Notes under the pieces: generated by a model
Databases searched by the model: none
The model's input: only the letters and a program-made list of their open reading frames with translations
Told to the model about the DNA's origin: nothing
Program-made: the position numbers and the translations under genes
Source: Bacteroidales bacterium
GTDB lineage: Bacteria; Bacteroidota; Bacteroidia; Bacteroidales; GCA-2748055
Direction: 5' to 3'
Length of the DNA stretch: 64,000 bases
Assembly (NCBI GenBank): GCA_029210585.1
Contig: JARGFP010000003.1
Coordinates: forward strand, 186,001 to 250,000
Shown here: positions 1-8,956 of the stretch, one piece after another
Layout: the number at the start of each line of letters is the position of its first letter
Numbering within the stretch: position 1 is the stretch's first letter

Positions 1-1
1 C

Positions 2-969
2 TTGCCTCGTTACGAAAAAGAGATAACCCGTCTGTCCATGCATGAATCATTCGAACAGATCAGGCAGAAACTTCACCCGGAATATGACCGGGAGATCAGC
101 ATGCATGGTGCATGCGTTGATCATACCCTGGTGGTACTGGACGATGATCCCACCGGTTGCCAGACGATCCATGATGTGCCTGTTCTGTTCTGCTGGGATG
201 TTGCGACACTCACGCATTATTTGTCACGGGAAACCCGCATGTTGTTTATCCTTGTGAATACAAGAAGCCTGCCGGAAGAGGAAGCAGTGAACATCATATC
301 TGAAGTGATGAATAATCTCAGCCTGGCATCATCTTCTGCCGGGCGCAAATTCCTTGTTATCAGTCGCAGCGACAGCACCCTGAGAGGACATTACCCTGCT
401 GAAGTGGATACAATTGAGCAGCAGCAACTCCTTTTGCGGCTGACAAAACATTTGGGTATCGTCATTCCCACCTTGGGAGGTATATCGAAGAAAAAACCCG
501 CGGTCGTATTTTTTCCGGCCAGGTCCTTTCCTTTTCGGTTGACGAAATGCGCGAAAGGGGACCAGGCTGGGTAAAGGATACCCTGATCCACTCCACGGCA
601 CCGGCATGTATTGTGAATGCCATGGCGCAATCCGACCTGGATGTTTTTGCCGCGGGGGCATGGGAAGCTATACTGGAAGGAAAACAAATGATTTTCAGGA
701 CGGGGGCATCATTTCTGAATGCGATAGGATGTATCCCTGTGAAATCTCTCCTGGAACGAAACAGCCTGAGAAGCACAGACCCAAATGGAGGATTGTTCAT
801 TGTCGGGCCCCATGTTCCTAAAACCAGCACGCAGCGTCATTTCACAGACCGGCTGATCTCGGGAGAGCCATTCGAAACCGGGGGAACGGATTACCTGGAA
901 AGCCTGGTAGTCCAGGAAGCAGTATATTGCAGCGCAGAACAAGAGTCACCTGTAAAAGTCGGCGTATGA
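2..969 (+). pseudogene. DUF1537 four-carbon acid sugar kinase, broken
   Basis: The N-terminal part contains DDDPTGCQTIHDVPV and SRSDSTLRGHYPAEVD, hallmarks of the DUF1537/OtnK-type kinases that phosphorylate four-carbon sugar acids. After EVDTIEQ (about base 418) the family pattern resumes in another frame from base 421 (TPFAADKTFGYRHSHL, then GRIFSGQVLSFSVDEM) and runs to a stop at 969. The stretch the family normally has between these points, roughly 45 residues by recall, is absent. The C-terminal domain is also missing after VGPHVPKTSTQ. So there is an internal deletion with a frameshift and a 3' truncation. The 5' end may lie outside the window, since the first in-frame start here is a TTG at base 2. 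It is very unlikely to make an active enzyme. Confidence 0.8.
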
Positions 970-1216
970 TCCGGATACAGTCAGGAATCCCTGGAAAAAA
1001 AGCACCGTAAATTTGGCTGTTGATTTGGGTGCCAGCAGGGATCCCGGGATAGAAATTGCAGGTTGGATTGGAGGTTGTCCCCCGGATTGACAGGGGTGCA
1101 GGGGGAGATTGTTGTAAAGATATGATTTTGATCAGCAAAGCAACTGTGGTCTGAAAAGGGTTGAGTATCTGAATAATCTTTGCTATTTTCGGTCTTTTTA
1201 ATTAGCACGATTGTCG

Positions 1217-2743
1217 ATGGCGAAAAAGCGGACGTTTGTTACACGGTTACTGAACACGACGGAAAAAATTGGAAATGCGCTGCCACACCCGGCAACGCTT
1301 TTTCTTTTATTTGCACTTTCCGTGCTGGTGTTTTCTCTGATTGCCCACTGGACCAACTGGTCGGGAGTACACCCCGGAACAGGAGAGGAGGTGCATGTAG
1401 TGAACCTCATGTCGAAAGAGGGATTTCACAGGATATTACTCGAGCTGGTCACCAATTTCACCGATTTTGCCCCACTGGGAATCGTGCTGGTTGCCATGCT
1501 GGGAATCGGTATCGCTGAGGGAAGTGGGCTCATCGGGGCGCTGATCAGGTTGCTGGTGCTTTCAGCGCCCAGAAGATTACTCACCTTTGTGCTGGTTTTT
1601 GCCGGTATTGTCTCAAATTTCGCGTCAGACATTGGTTACGTACTGCTGATCCCATTGGCCGGTATTATTTTCCAGGCAGTGGGCCGCAACCCGATTACAG
1701 GTATGGCAGCTGCTTTTGCGGGTGTTTCAGGTGGATTTTCAGCCAACCTGTTGATCGGCTCGATCGATCCGCTGCTTGCTGGTCTCAGTACAGAGGCGGC
1801 CCGGATCGTTGATCCGGATTATTATGTCAACCCTACGGCGAATTACTATTTCATGATCATCTCTACATTTATTATCGCTTTTGTCGGAACCTTTGTTACG
1901 GAGCGTATTGTTGCCCCGCGGCTTGGTGATTATGACAGTAAAGGGATTGAGCACGATGATGAGTTCGGACCACTGACTCGCCTGGAGAAAAAGGGCATCA
2001 AGTGGAGTGGTGTTGCAACACTGGCTGTTATTGCAGTGATCCTGGCTGGCGTGATTCCCGAGAACGGTTTTCTCAGGGGTGAGGACGGAACGGTGATCAA
2101 CTCCCCGTTGATCAGGGGTGTGGTGGCCTGGTTGGTAATCCTGTGTGCCGCCGCCGGTATTACTTATGGTGTGGTGACTAAAAAGTACAAAAGCGATGCT
2201 GATGTGATGAACAGCATGGGCGACGCATTGAAATCGCTGACCACTTATATGGTGCTGGTCTTCTTTGCTGCGCAGTTTGTTGCCTACTTTAAGTGGAGCA
2301 ATCTTGGACTGATTATTGCCATCAAGGGGGCGGGCTTATTATCGGCCATGAACCTGGGATTGATACCACTGGTGATCATGTTTGTGATCTTTGCTGCAAC
2401 CCTGAATATGTTCATGGGAAGTGCATCGGCCAAATGGGCACTGATCGCACCCATTTTCATACCGATTTTTATGTTCATGGGGTATTCCCCGGAGCTGGCA
2501 CAGGTGGTCTTCAGGATTGGCGACAGTGTTACAAATGTCATATCCCCCATGATGAGTTTCTTTGCGCTTATCATTGCATTCTTTCAGAAGTATGATAAAG
2601 AATCGGGTATCGGAACAGTCATTGCAACCATGCTGCCCTACTCCATTGCTTTCATGATTGCCTGGACCATCCTCATTGTGATCTGGGTATGGATCGGCCT
2701 GCCACTCGGACCTGATGCAGGATTATATTACCAGGGCGGATAA
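1217..2743 (+). CDS. AbgT-family transporter
   Basis: A 508-residue polytopic membrane protein with the family's N-terminal pattern (LLNTTEKIGNALPHPATLF) and full family length. Known relatives are AbgT, which takes up p-aminobenzoyl-glutamate, and MtrF, an antimetabolite exporter. The substrate and direction cannot be told from sequence. I prefer the ATG at 1217 (MAKKRTFVTRLL) over the TTG two codons upstream. There is no Shine-Dalgarno sequence, as usual for this phylum. The gene stands alone and converges on yccF with only 5 bp between the stop codons. No lesion is seen, in contrast to the pseudogene upstream. Confidence 0.9.
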   Translation: MAKKRTFVTRLLNTTEKIGNALPHPATLFLLFALSVLVFSLIAHWTNWSGVHPGTGEEVHVVNLMSKEGFHRILLELVTNFTDFAPLGIVLVAMLGIGIAEGSGLIGALIRLLVLSAPRRLLTFVLVFAGIVSNFASDIGYVLLIPLAGIIFQAVGRNPITGMAAAFAGVSGGFSANLLIGSIDPLLAGLSTEAARIVDPDYYVNPTANYYFMIISTFIIAFVGTFVTERIVAPRLGDYDSKGIEHDDEFGPLTRLEKKGIKWSGVATLAVIAVILAGVIPENGFLRGEDGTVINSPLIRGVVAWLVILCAAAGITYGVVTKKYKSDADVMNSMGDALKSLTTYMVLVFFAAQFVAYFKWSNLGLIIAIKGAGLLSAMNLGLIPLVIMFVIFAATLNMFMGSASAKWALIAPIFIPIFMFMGYSPELAQVVFRIGDSVTNVISPMMSFFALIIAFFQKYDKESGIGTVIATMLPYSIAFMIAWTILIVIWVWIGLPLGPDAGLYYQGG

Positions 2744-2748
2744 AGGAA

Positions 2749-3129
2749 TCAGCTGTCAATACGTACACTCCTGCCGAAGGGTGAAATGGCAAATCCGGCC
2801 AGCTTGAAATGCTGGGCTCCCCAGGGCAGACCTATGATGGTGAGGCTCAGGAGCACCCCGAAAATAAAATGGGTGAGCGCAAGCCAGAATCCTGCAACAC
2901 CCAGCCAGATAAGATTCAAAAGGAGCGAAAGACATCCCGGGAGCTCATTGTTGATCCCGAAGGTGCTTCCGAAGGGCCACAGGCACAATACGCCGATTTT
3001 GATGAGCTGGAATCCGAAAGGTATGCCAATGATGGTAAGCATCATCACGAGTCCGCCCCAGATATATCCGATCGCGGTAAAAAAGCCGCCAAAAACCAGC
3101 CAGATAATATTGCCAAGGATATGCATCAT
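2749..3129 (-). CDS. yccF: YccF domain inner-membrane protein
   Basis: A 126-residue hydrophobic protein with two repeats of the YccF pattern: NIIWLVFGGFFTAIGYIWGG with LTIIGIPFGFQLIKIG in the first half, then NLIWLGVAGFWLALTHFIFG with LTIIGLPWGAQHFKLA in the second. Each half ends in a Pro-Phe-Gly motif. The family sits in the inner membrane and its function is unknown. It is the last gene of a minus-strand run that starts at the sugar permease pseudogene, 75 bp after the MetH-activation-domain gene. Confidence 0.88.
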   Translation of the reverse strand: MMHILGNIIWLVFGGFFTAIGYIWGGLVMMLTIIGIPFGFQLIKIGVLCLWPFGSTFGINNELPGCLSLLLNLIWLGVAGFWLALTHFIFGVLLSLTIIGLPWGAQHFKLAGFAISPFGRSVRIDS

Positions 3130-3204
3130 TTTTGGGATCAGATATGTACTGCTGAATAGTCCAAACCTGACGATGAAGGGTTTATGAATTAAATGTAATC
3201 ATTT

Positions 3205-3900
3205 TTACTTGTTCCTGTATATGCAGTTTTTGTCATTGCAGAGGTTGCATGTGTAATTGTTGAACCTGACCTCCTTCCCGATACCAATGATGCCACTGAC
3301 CGATTTCATTGGTTGCATCAGTGAAGAGGAGGTGAGTTTGATCCCAAGGAATTCCTTCGGCAGCAGGCCGAATAATTTTTGCTGTTCCGCAATGTCCCAG
3401 TCACAATACCCCGGGCTGTAACGATTGGTGATCTTCAGACCTTCTTTTTCCATATGCCCGGCCAGGTTTTCCTGCACCCGGTCCATGGCTTCTTCCACCA
3501 CTGCATTGGCAAGAACATCCACCACATACCCCTTGATCAACTCTCCTTCCTGCATCAGGTTTTTGGTGGTTGCAGAGATCTCTTCGCCTGCGGTACATGC
3601 AAACCAGGCGGCCTTTTCAGACCTGCGCAGTTGATGAGTCACAATCTGCCTGGTCTCAAACCATTTGTCATGACTGAAGATCCGTTTGTTTTCACGATCG
3701 ACGATGATGTCGTCAATAACGACATATCCCCCCCTGATTTCGCACAATTCGGGACCCATATCCATCACCTGCACAATGGTTTCGGAGATTGGCCCGGGGC
3801 AGGTCCCGGGCGCGGTATATCCCATCAGCTGTTCCAGCAGTTCTGATGTGATCTTCAGTTCATCATAGGAAAATGTGTATGTTACAGGTGCGTGGATCAT
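3205..3900 (-). CDS. Standalone MetH activation-domain protein
   Basis: The 231-residue protein carries the activation-domain signature of B12-dependent methionine synthase, RYSPGYCDWDIAEQQ at about 160-174, and ends in a cysteine cluster (C218, C221, C226). In MetH this domain binds AdoMet and reductively remethylates cob(II)alamin. Free-standing versions usually serve corrinoid methyltransferases or short MetH forms. The reading frame is open further upstream into ribokinase, but the ATG at 3900 (MIHAPVTYTFSYDEL) removes that overlap and gives a plausible N-terminus. No corrinoid-binding protein lies nearby. The only possible partner in the window is the broken UroD-family gene at about 9 kb. 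The role in this cell is inferred. Confidence 0.8.
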   Translation of the reverse strand: MIHAPVTYTFSYDELKITSELLEQLMGYTAPGTCPGPISETIVQVMDMGPELCEIRGGYVVIDDIIVDRENKRIFSHDKWFETRQIVTHQLRRSEKAAWFACTAGEEISATTKNLMQEGELIKGYVVDVLANAVVEEAMDRVQENLAGHMEKEGLKITNRYSPGYCDWDIAEQQKLFGLLPKEFLGIKLTSSSLMQPMKSVSGIIGIGKEVRFNNYTCNLCNDKNCIYRNK

Positions 3901-3973
3901 GATGATATATGAAGCAATAAAAGTATCAAAAAATCTGTTGCAATGCGCCTGGCCAGCGACCAGGCGGTCGGCC

Positions 3974-4894
3974 TCAATGATCCCGGAGCAGCATCTGCCC
4001 GATCTCTTCCCGGGAAGGTGCGGAGGGTTGTGCGCCCATGCGGGTGACCGCGATGGCCGATGCTGCGGATGCAAATGCGACTGACTGTTCCAGGGTTAGT
4101 CCCTCGGTAAGTGCCACTGCCAGGGTGCCGCAGTAGACATCCCCGGCTGCAGTAGCGTCCACTGCTTTTACAGTATAGGCAGGGATCTTTTCGCGGAAAT
4201 CCTTGCCGGCGATGTAGGATCCTTCTGCACCAAGGGTGATGATGACATTTTCAGCACCCATGGATTGCAGAATGGTTGCAGCATCCCGGGTTTCTGCAGG
4301 CGTCGTAACCGGTTTCCCGGAGAGGTAAGAAGCTTCCACTTCGTTCACAACAAGCGTATGAAGCATGCCGATATGTTCCGGATCGCAGGGGCCGGCCGGG
4401 GCGAGGTTGAAGATCACCTTTTTCCCCATTTCATGACAGGTTTCCAGGATGTGGTAGAGGGTATCCGTGGGTATTTCGTATTGCAGCAGCACATATTCGG
4501 ATACTTCCAGCAAATGCCTGGACTTGTCGATGTGTGCAGGGGTCATCCTGGCATTGGCACCGGGGGCCACGGTGATCATATTGTCACCATCACCGCCGAT
4601 CATGATCAGGGCAGTACCAGTGGCGCTGTCTTTTTCCGTGAATATATGCGAGGTATCGATGCCATCGTCTTTAAAATTTTCGATGGATTGCACCCCGTAA
4701 TGATCGTCCCCGACGCAGCTGATAAAAGTCACATTCCCCCCGGCGCGGGCTGCGGCGACTGCCTGGTTGGCTCCCTTACCACCGAATGTTTGCATGAATG
4801 CACCCCCGGTCAGGGTTTCGCCCCTTGCCGGGAGCCGGTTCATTTTCATGATCAGGTCAATGTTGGTGGATCCGATTACTGTTATTCCTGGCAT
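3974..4894 (-). CDS. rbsK: Ribokinase
   Basis: A 306-residue PfkB-family sugar kinase that would make ribose 5-phosphate from ribose and ATP in the cytoplasm. The N-terminal GSTNIDL and GGKGANQAVAAARAGG motifs are ribokinase-like. The C-terminal signature is DATAAGDVYCG, with the catalytic base at about Asp252; this differs from the common DTTAAGDTF but keeps the AAGD anion hole. It lies 23 bp downstream of a broken GRP-type sugar permease, suggesting a former uptake and phosphorylation pair, and 73 bp upstream of the MetH-activation-domain gene. Confidence 0.9.
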   Translation of the reverse strand: MPGITVIGSTNIDLIMKMNRLPARGETLTGGAFMQTFGGKGANQAVAAARAGGNVTFISCVGDDHYGVQSIENFKDDGIDTSHIFTEKDSATGTALIMIGGDGDNMITVAPGANARMTPAHIDKSRHLLEVSEYVLLQYEIPTDTLYHILETCHEMGKKVIFNLAPAGPCDPEHIGMLHTLVVNEVEASYLSGKPVTTPAETRDAATILQSMGAENVIITLGAEGSYIAGKDFREKIPAYTVKAVDATAAGDVYCGTLAVALTEGLTLEQSVAFASAASAIAVTRMGAQPSAPSREEIGQMLLRDH

Positions 4895-4917
4895 AAGTTC
4901 AGCTTGTAAAAGTTAAT

Positions 4918-5636
4918 CTATGCTATCCTGGCGACAACAATCAGCACCAATCCCGAAAGAAAGAACAGGAACATGCCTTTCAGCAGCAGGTTGGTGTTTT
5001 TCGGTGCTCCTTTGAATTCTTTCCAGATAAAGACACCCCACAGTGCTGCCACCATGGTAGCTCCCTGTCCCAACCCGTAGAATATGGCGGGCCCGGCCGC
5101 ATCCGAGGCAAGTATACTGAATGACATGCCGATGTTCCAGATAATACCCCCCCCAGGATGCCGATGCCGTGGAGCCTGAAACTTCCTTTCCTGAAATAGT
5201 CGGCATACGTTACTTTTTCTCCCGAAACAGGTCGGTACATGAAATAGGAATTGAACAGGAAATTTGATATGAAAATCCCGATGGTGAATACGAAGACTGC
5301 TGCGTACGGGGTCAGTTGCCCGGGTTGCACCGCGGCAAAGTTTTCCGGGAGTGTCTTTGCCACGAAACCAAAAAAGAACCCCATGATGGCGCCCGAGTGG
5401 ACCGACAGGATGATCCCTTTTGCTGAGCCTCCCGTTTTGGAATCCGGCATCCTGTTGTAGGCGATTGCATTGATCAGGATGGCTCCCAGCACCAACCCGA
5501 TGGCGTAGTCCCAGTAATAAAGTGAATAGGCCCAGTCCTTGTTGGCCAGCTTAAGGGTGTTCTCCCAGGAACCCCAGCACAGCATGGTGACCACACAAAG
5601 GATCACTGCTATGATGTACGATTCGATAATTACCAT
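4918..5636 (-). pseudogene. GRP/RhaT-type sugar permease, frameshifted at a G8 tract
   Basis: The N-terminus MVIIESYIIAVILCVVTM with CWGSWENTLKLA, and the C-terminus YGLGQGATMVAALWGVFIWK, match the ten-helix glucose/ribose/rhamnose permeases of Bacteroidota. Two lesions are visible. Frame changes inside a run of eight G on the coding strand (5147-5154), between HGIGILGG and IIWNIGMSFS. Also, the residues between WDYAIGLVLGAIL and INAIAYNRM, normally about 85-90 residues holding several helices, are missing (junction near 5470-5490). About 239 codons remain, against roughly 330 in the family as I recall it. The G8 tract alone could be a sequencing error or a slippage switch, but the deletion argues for a dead gene. 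Confidence 0.75.
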
Positions 5637-5823
5637 GTTGGTTTGGTTGGTAGTTGTCCGGACTAAAATTAGGTCATCCGGGCGAAAAAAACAACAAACG
5701 TGTGCAGGATGTCGCAAACACCCGGGAGTACACTTTTCCACGGCGAACGGCATATTTTCAATGAGGGCGGAATTTTGCGTTGTTAGAGTTGTTAGCGTTG
5801 GGCGGGTATATCTTTAAAATAGA

Positions 5824-5853
5824 GCATCCGGACTGTTTACACAGCCCGGATGC
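5824..5853 (-). terminator. Intrinsic terminator after glnK
   Basis: Arms GCATCCGGACTGT (5824-5836) and ACAGCCCGGATGC (5841-5853) surround a TTAC loop. On the minus strand the single mismatch becomes a G-U pair, giving a 13-bp stem followed by TCTATTTTAAA. It lies 140 bp beyond the glnK stop and so probably ends the amtB-glnK transcript. The rest of the 357-bp gap 5637-5993 shows no gene; the promoter of the permease pseudogene should be in it, but I could not identify one. Confidence 0.7.
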
Positions 5854-5993
5854 CCCGTTTTCACAGATGTAAGGACGGCTTCGCCCGCTTCAGCTCACTT
5901 GAACAAACCGGCTGTATCGGATACAGCAGATTCTCCGGTCAAAGTGCATGGTCGATAGAAGTCTTCGTCCCTTCGTTCAGGTTAGGTGTATCA

Positions 5994-6344
5994 TTAAATG
6001 GCGCTGCCACCCTTTTCGCCGGTCCTGATGCGGATGCATTCTTCCAGGGGCAGTACGAAGATCTTGCCGTCACCAATCTCCCCCTCGGTACCTTCTTTGG
6101 TCCTGGAAGCTTTGATGATGGTGTTGATGGTGATATCGAGAAATTCATCATTTACAGCAATTTCGACCTTGATCTTGGGGATCAGGTTCGGGATGATTTT
6201 CTGTCCCCGGTAAAATTCTTCCTGCTGCTGCTGGCCATGACCGGACACTTTTGAGACGGTGATCCTGGAAATCTCTGCTGCAATGAGGGCTTCACGCACT
6301 TCATCCAGCTGTGCTTCACGGATCACTGCGATAATCAGTTTCAT
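5994..6344 (-). CDS. glnK: PII nitrogen regulatory protein
   Basis: The 116-residue protein begins MKLIIAVIREAQLDEVREAL and has the PII C-terminal signature GDGKIFVLPLEECIRIRTGE. PII trimers sense 2-oxoglutarate and ATP/ADP; GlnK-type members plug the ammonium channel AmtB. The T-loop (about residues 34-50, GHGQQQQEEFYRGQ) keeps a tyrosine at residue 45 in the region where proteobacterial PII is uridylylated, but is glutamine-rich. It is 44 bp downstream of amtB on the same strand, the classic co-transcribed pair, hence glnK rather than glnB. Confidence 0.92.
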   Translation of the reverse strand: MKLIIAVIREAQLDEVREALIAAEISRITVSKVSGHGQQQQEEFYRGQKIIPNLIPKIKVEIAVNDEFLDITINTIIKASRTKEGTEGEIGDGKIFVLPLEECIRIRTGEKGGSAI

Positions 6345-6388
6345 AGGTATTGTTTTTCTGTTGTTAAAATGATAAAGGTATGATCCTG

Positions 6389-7720
6389 TTAATTTGGATT
6401 GATCAATCCATAACCGCGTTCACCATGGTAGGATTGGTCAAGGCCCGCCATCTCAGCTTTATCAGTAGAACGGATTTTAAAGAGCTTGTCCACGATGAAA
6501 ATGAGGATCAGTGTAAGCACGCCTGCATAGGCTATGGCAATCCCCACAGCAGCTGCCTGAACTCCCAGTTGCTGCCAGACCGTCCACGTTCTGCCTGCTG
6601 CTTCTGTAGCATCCGCCATCCAGGATGGACGGATGAAAAAGGTGAGTACAAGTGCACCTACGATACCTCCGACACCATGAATGCCAAATGCATCGAGCGA
6701 ATCATCGTAGCCCAGTTTGTTCTTGTACATGATCGCAATGTAGCAGATAAAGCTGGCAATGGCACTAAGTACCAAGGCCCCTGAGGGTTGTACAACCCCG
6801 GCTGCCGGAGTGATGGCCACCAGTCCGGCAAGGATCCCGGACGCAAAACCCAGCGCGGTGGCTTTGCCACGGTGCAATCCTTCAATGATCATCCAGATGA
6901 ACGCCCCCGAGGCAGCTGCCGCCTGCGTGGCAGTGAGTGCCTGCGCAGTGGAGAGTCCTGAAGAAATACTGCTTCCCGCGTTAAAGCCAAACCAGCCCAC
7001 CCAGAGCAATCCGGCGCCTAACATAGTGATCACAAGATTGTTGGGGCGCACTGCGGTGAACGGAAATCCCCTGCGGACACCAATATATATCGCTGCCACC
7101 AGTCCGCTGATCCCGGCTGAGATGTGTACTACTGTCCCGCCTGCAAAATCGAATGCTCCCGCTGCTCCCATATTGAACAGGAAGCCGTCTTCGGCCCAGA
7201 CCCAGTGACATAAAGGATTATACACAAGGATGCCCCACAGCGCGATGAACACAACATATGCCTTGAAAGACACCCTTTCGGCGAAGGCTCCCGCAATAAG
7301 GGCAGGGGTGATAATGGCAAATTTTCCCTGGAACATGGAGAACACGTACTCCGGTACACCACCTTCCATGATCGATTCGTCGATGCCTTTCAGGAAGACG
7401 AAATCAGGGTTCCAGCCAAACCAACCCCCCAGGACGTTGGGACCAAAGGCCATGCTGTAACTTACCGCAACCCACAGGACACTCATGATCCCCATGGCGG
7501 CAAAACTATGCATGATGGCACCCAACACGTTCTTTGACCGTACCAGTCCGCCATAAAACATGGCCAGACCAGGGGTCATTAATAGTACCAGCGCAGTGGA
7601 GGTCAGCATCCAGGCTGTCGCGCCACTGTCAATTCCGTTTCCATCCGATGCATCGGCAATGGTAAAGACCGATAACAGGATGATCAGCATAAAAACTACT
7701 CTTCGGGCGTAGGACTTCAT
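6389..7720 (-). CDS. amtB: Ammonium channel AmtB
   Basis: A 443-residue protein with a cleavable-looking signal peptide (about 1-24, ending IADASD) and the eleven-helix Amt fold: TSTALVLLMTPGLAMFYGG near the N-terminus, CHWVWAEDGFL, and DAFGIHGVGGIVGAL carrying one of the pore histidines. It conducts ammonia/ammonium across the inner membrane under nitrogen limitation. The C-terminal tail (DQSYHGERGYGLINPN) is where PII normally docks. It is followed by glnK. Upstream is a 380-bp AT-rich leader that may carry control sites. Confidence 0.95.
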   Translation of the reverse strand: MKSYARRVVFMLIILLSVFTIADASDGNGIDSGATAWMLTSTALVLLMTPGLAMFYGGLVRSKNVLGAIMHSFAAMGIMSVLWVAVSYSMAFGPNVLGGWFGWNPDFVFLKGIDESIMEGGVPEYVFSMFQGKFAIITPALIAGAFAERVSFKAYVVFIALWGILVYNPLCHWVWAEDGFLFNMGAAGAFDFAGGTVVHISAGISGLVAAIYIGVRRGFPFTAVRPNNLVITMLGAGLLWVGWFGFNAGSSISSGLSTAQALTATQAAAASGAFIWMIIEGLHRGKATALGFASGILAGLVAITPAAGVVQPSGALVLSAIASFICYIAIMYKNKLGYDDSLDAFGIHGVGGIVGALVLTFFIRPSWMADATEAAGRTWTVWQQLGVQAAAVGIAIAYAGVLTLILIFIVDKLFKIRSTDKAEMAGLDQSYHGERGYGLINPN

Positions 7721-8100
7721 CTTAAAATAGGTATAGGTTAGTAAAAAATAATTTTCCGGGGGAAAAGTAAAATAAAAATAGGGGTAAACCCCAAAAAATA
7801 ATATATAAAATTAACTTACCATATAAAAAAATAGGTCTGAAAGATGAAAAAATAGTTAATAATGCGTATAGGGGGTATTTAGAAAGGGGTATAATTTACT
7901 GGAATTAATATTTCCGGGATCAAAAAGGGGGTGAAGGAGATCAGAATGAATATTTCCGGGATCATGAGCCAGGTGGAAAATTCTTTTCTAAAAGAATTAC
8001 GGGAATAACGGAGGAGCAAATCAGACCGCAGGCAGATCCGGGCGGATTGATTTAATTTGATCTTGATTGACTCCGGGTAAATAATTCAGGTTGCTATTGT
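7721..8100. other. AT-rich gap upstream of amtB, no gene
   Basis: This stretch has no coding pattern on either strand. It holds a GGGG-TAAA-CCCC hairpin (7781-7792), which in the amtB leader would be followed by a U-rich run (TATTTTTATTTTA), a possible weak attenuator about 60 nt before the start codon. Further upstream is a 16-bp direct repeat, listed separately. I found no clear TAnnTTTG promoter or sigma-54 site. Confidence 0.4.
7907..7964. repeat. Two exact copies of a 16-bp direct repeat upstream of amtB
   Basis: AATATTTCCGGGATCA occurs at 7907-7922 and again at 7949-7964. The 42-bp distance is four helical turns, so both copies face the same side of the DNA. They lie about 190-245 bp upstream of amtB and about 140-195 bp past the deoC stop. 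They could be activator sites for the nitrogen operon or leftovers of a duplication. Confidence 0.6.
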
Positions 8101-8811
8101 TCAGCCAAATCTTTGTTTCGCAGCCTCGAGGATGGCGATGGTGGCAGTGGCACCTATACGGGTGGCGCCGGTTTCCATCACCTCAAGGAAATAGTCCAGG
8201 TCGCGGACCCCACCGGCAGCTTTCACTTTTACATCCGGACCGGAATGTTTGCGCATCAGCCTGAGGTGTTCCAGGGTGGCGCCCTTGTAATTGTAATCAC
8301 CGTTTTCCTGTTTCACGAAGCCGAACCCGGATGAGGTTTTGACATAGTCACACCCGGTTTTTGTGCACAGTTCACATAACCTGATAATATAGCTGTGGTC
8401 GGGCATGTAGTCATTTTCGAAGATCACCTTCAGGATGGCACCATTGCGTTTTGTAACGGCGACAACGGCTGACAGTTCCTCTTCGATGTATTCCCAGTCC
8501 TGTTGGAGGGCTTTCCCGATGTTGATAACCATATCGATTTCCGTGGCGCCATCCTGGATGGCCACCTCGGTTTCGAATACTTTTACATTGATGTGGCTGT
8601 TGCCATGCGGAAAGCCGATTACGCATCCGACGTTCACATCCGAGCCTTTCAGCAAGTCAGCTGCCTTTTTCACCGCATATGGTTTTACACAGACCGAGGC
8701 CACATCGTACTGAAGCGCGACCTGGCATTCCTGTTCCAGTTTTTTGTCGTCGAAGGTGGGGTGCAGGATCGAATGGTCGATCATTTTTGCGATCTGTGTC
8801 ACTTTGTCCAT
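8101..8811 (-). CDS. deoC: Deoxyribose-phosphate aldolase
   Basis: A 236-residue class I aldolase that splits 2-deoxyribose 5-phosphate into glyceraldehyde 3-phosphate and acetaldehyde, the last step of deoxynucleoside breakdown. The Schiff-base lysine is K158 in DYVKTSSGFG. The second active-site lysine is K197 in VKVKAAGGVR, and the catalytic aspartate is D93 in ATEIDMVINIG. Length is normal. It stands alone on the minus strand; no deoA, deoB or deoD homologue is in the window. Confidence 0.95.
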   Translation of the reverse strand: MDKVTQIAKMIDHSILHPTFDDKKLEQECQVALQYDVASVCVKPYAVKKAADLLKGSDVNVGCVIGFPHGNSHINVKVFETEVAIQDGATEIDMVINIGKALQQDWEYIEEELSAVVAVTKRNGAILKVIFENDYMPDHSYIIRLCELCTKTGCDYVKTSSGFGFVKQENGDYNYKGATLEHLRLMRKHSGPDVKVKAAGGVRDLDYFLEVMETGATRIGATATIAILEAAKQRFG

Positions 8812-8956
8812 GTGTATGGGTATTTTATAGTTATCGTGTCAGATTTAGCGCTGTTCCGGGCTCCCTGTGATCATGGGTGCCTCTGCTCAGTATGGGTTCT
8901 TTTCAGCATCCGGTGATTTCCATGTACGCACCATAGGGTAATCGTTCTTATTATTG

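Noticed and set aside
1211-1216. TTG start for the AbgT transporter
   Set aside because: An ATG two codons later gives the same frame and a normal N-terminus.
3901-4074. N-terminal extension of the MetH-activation-domain protein into ribokinase
   Set aside because: It overlaps the end of ribokinase, has no family character, and the ATG at 3900 gives a normal N-terminus.
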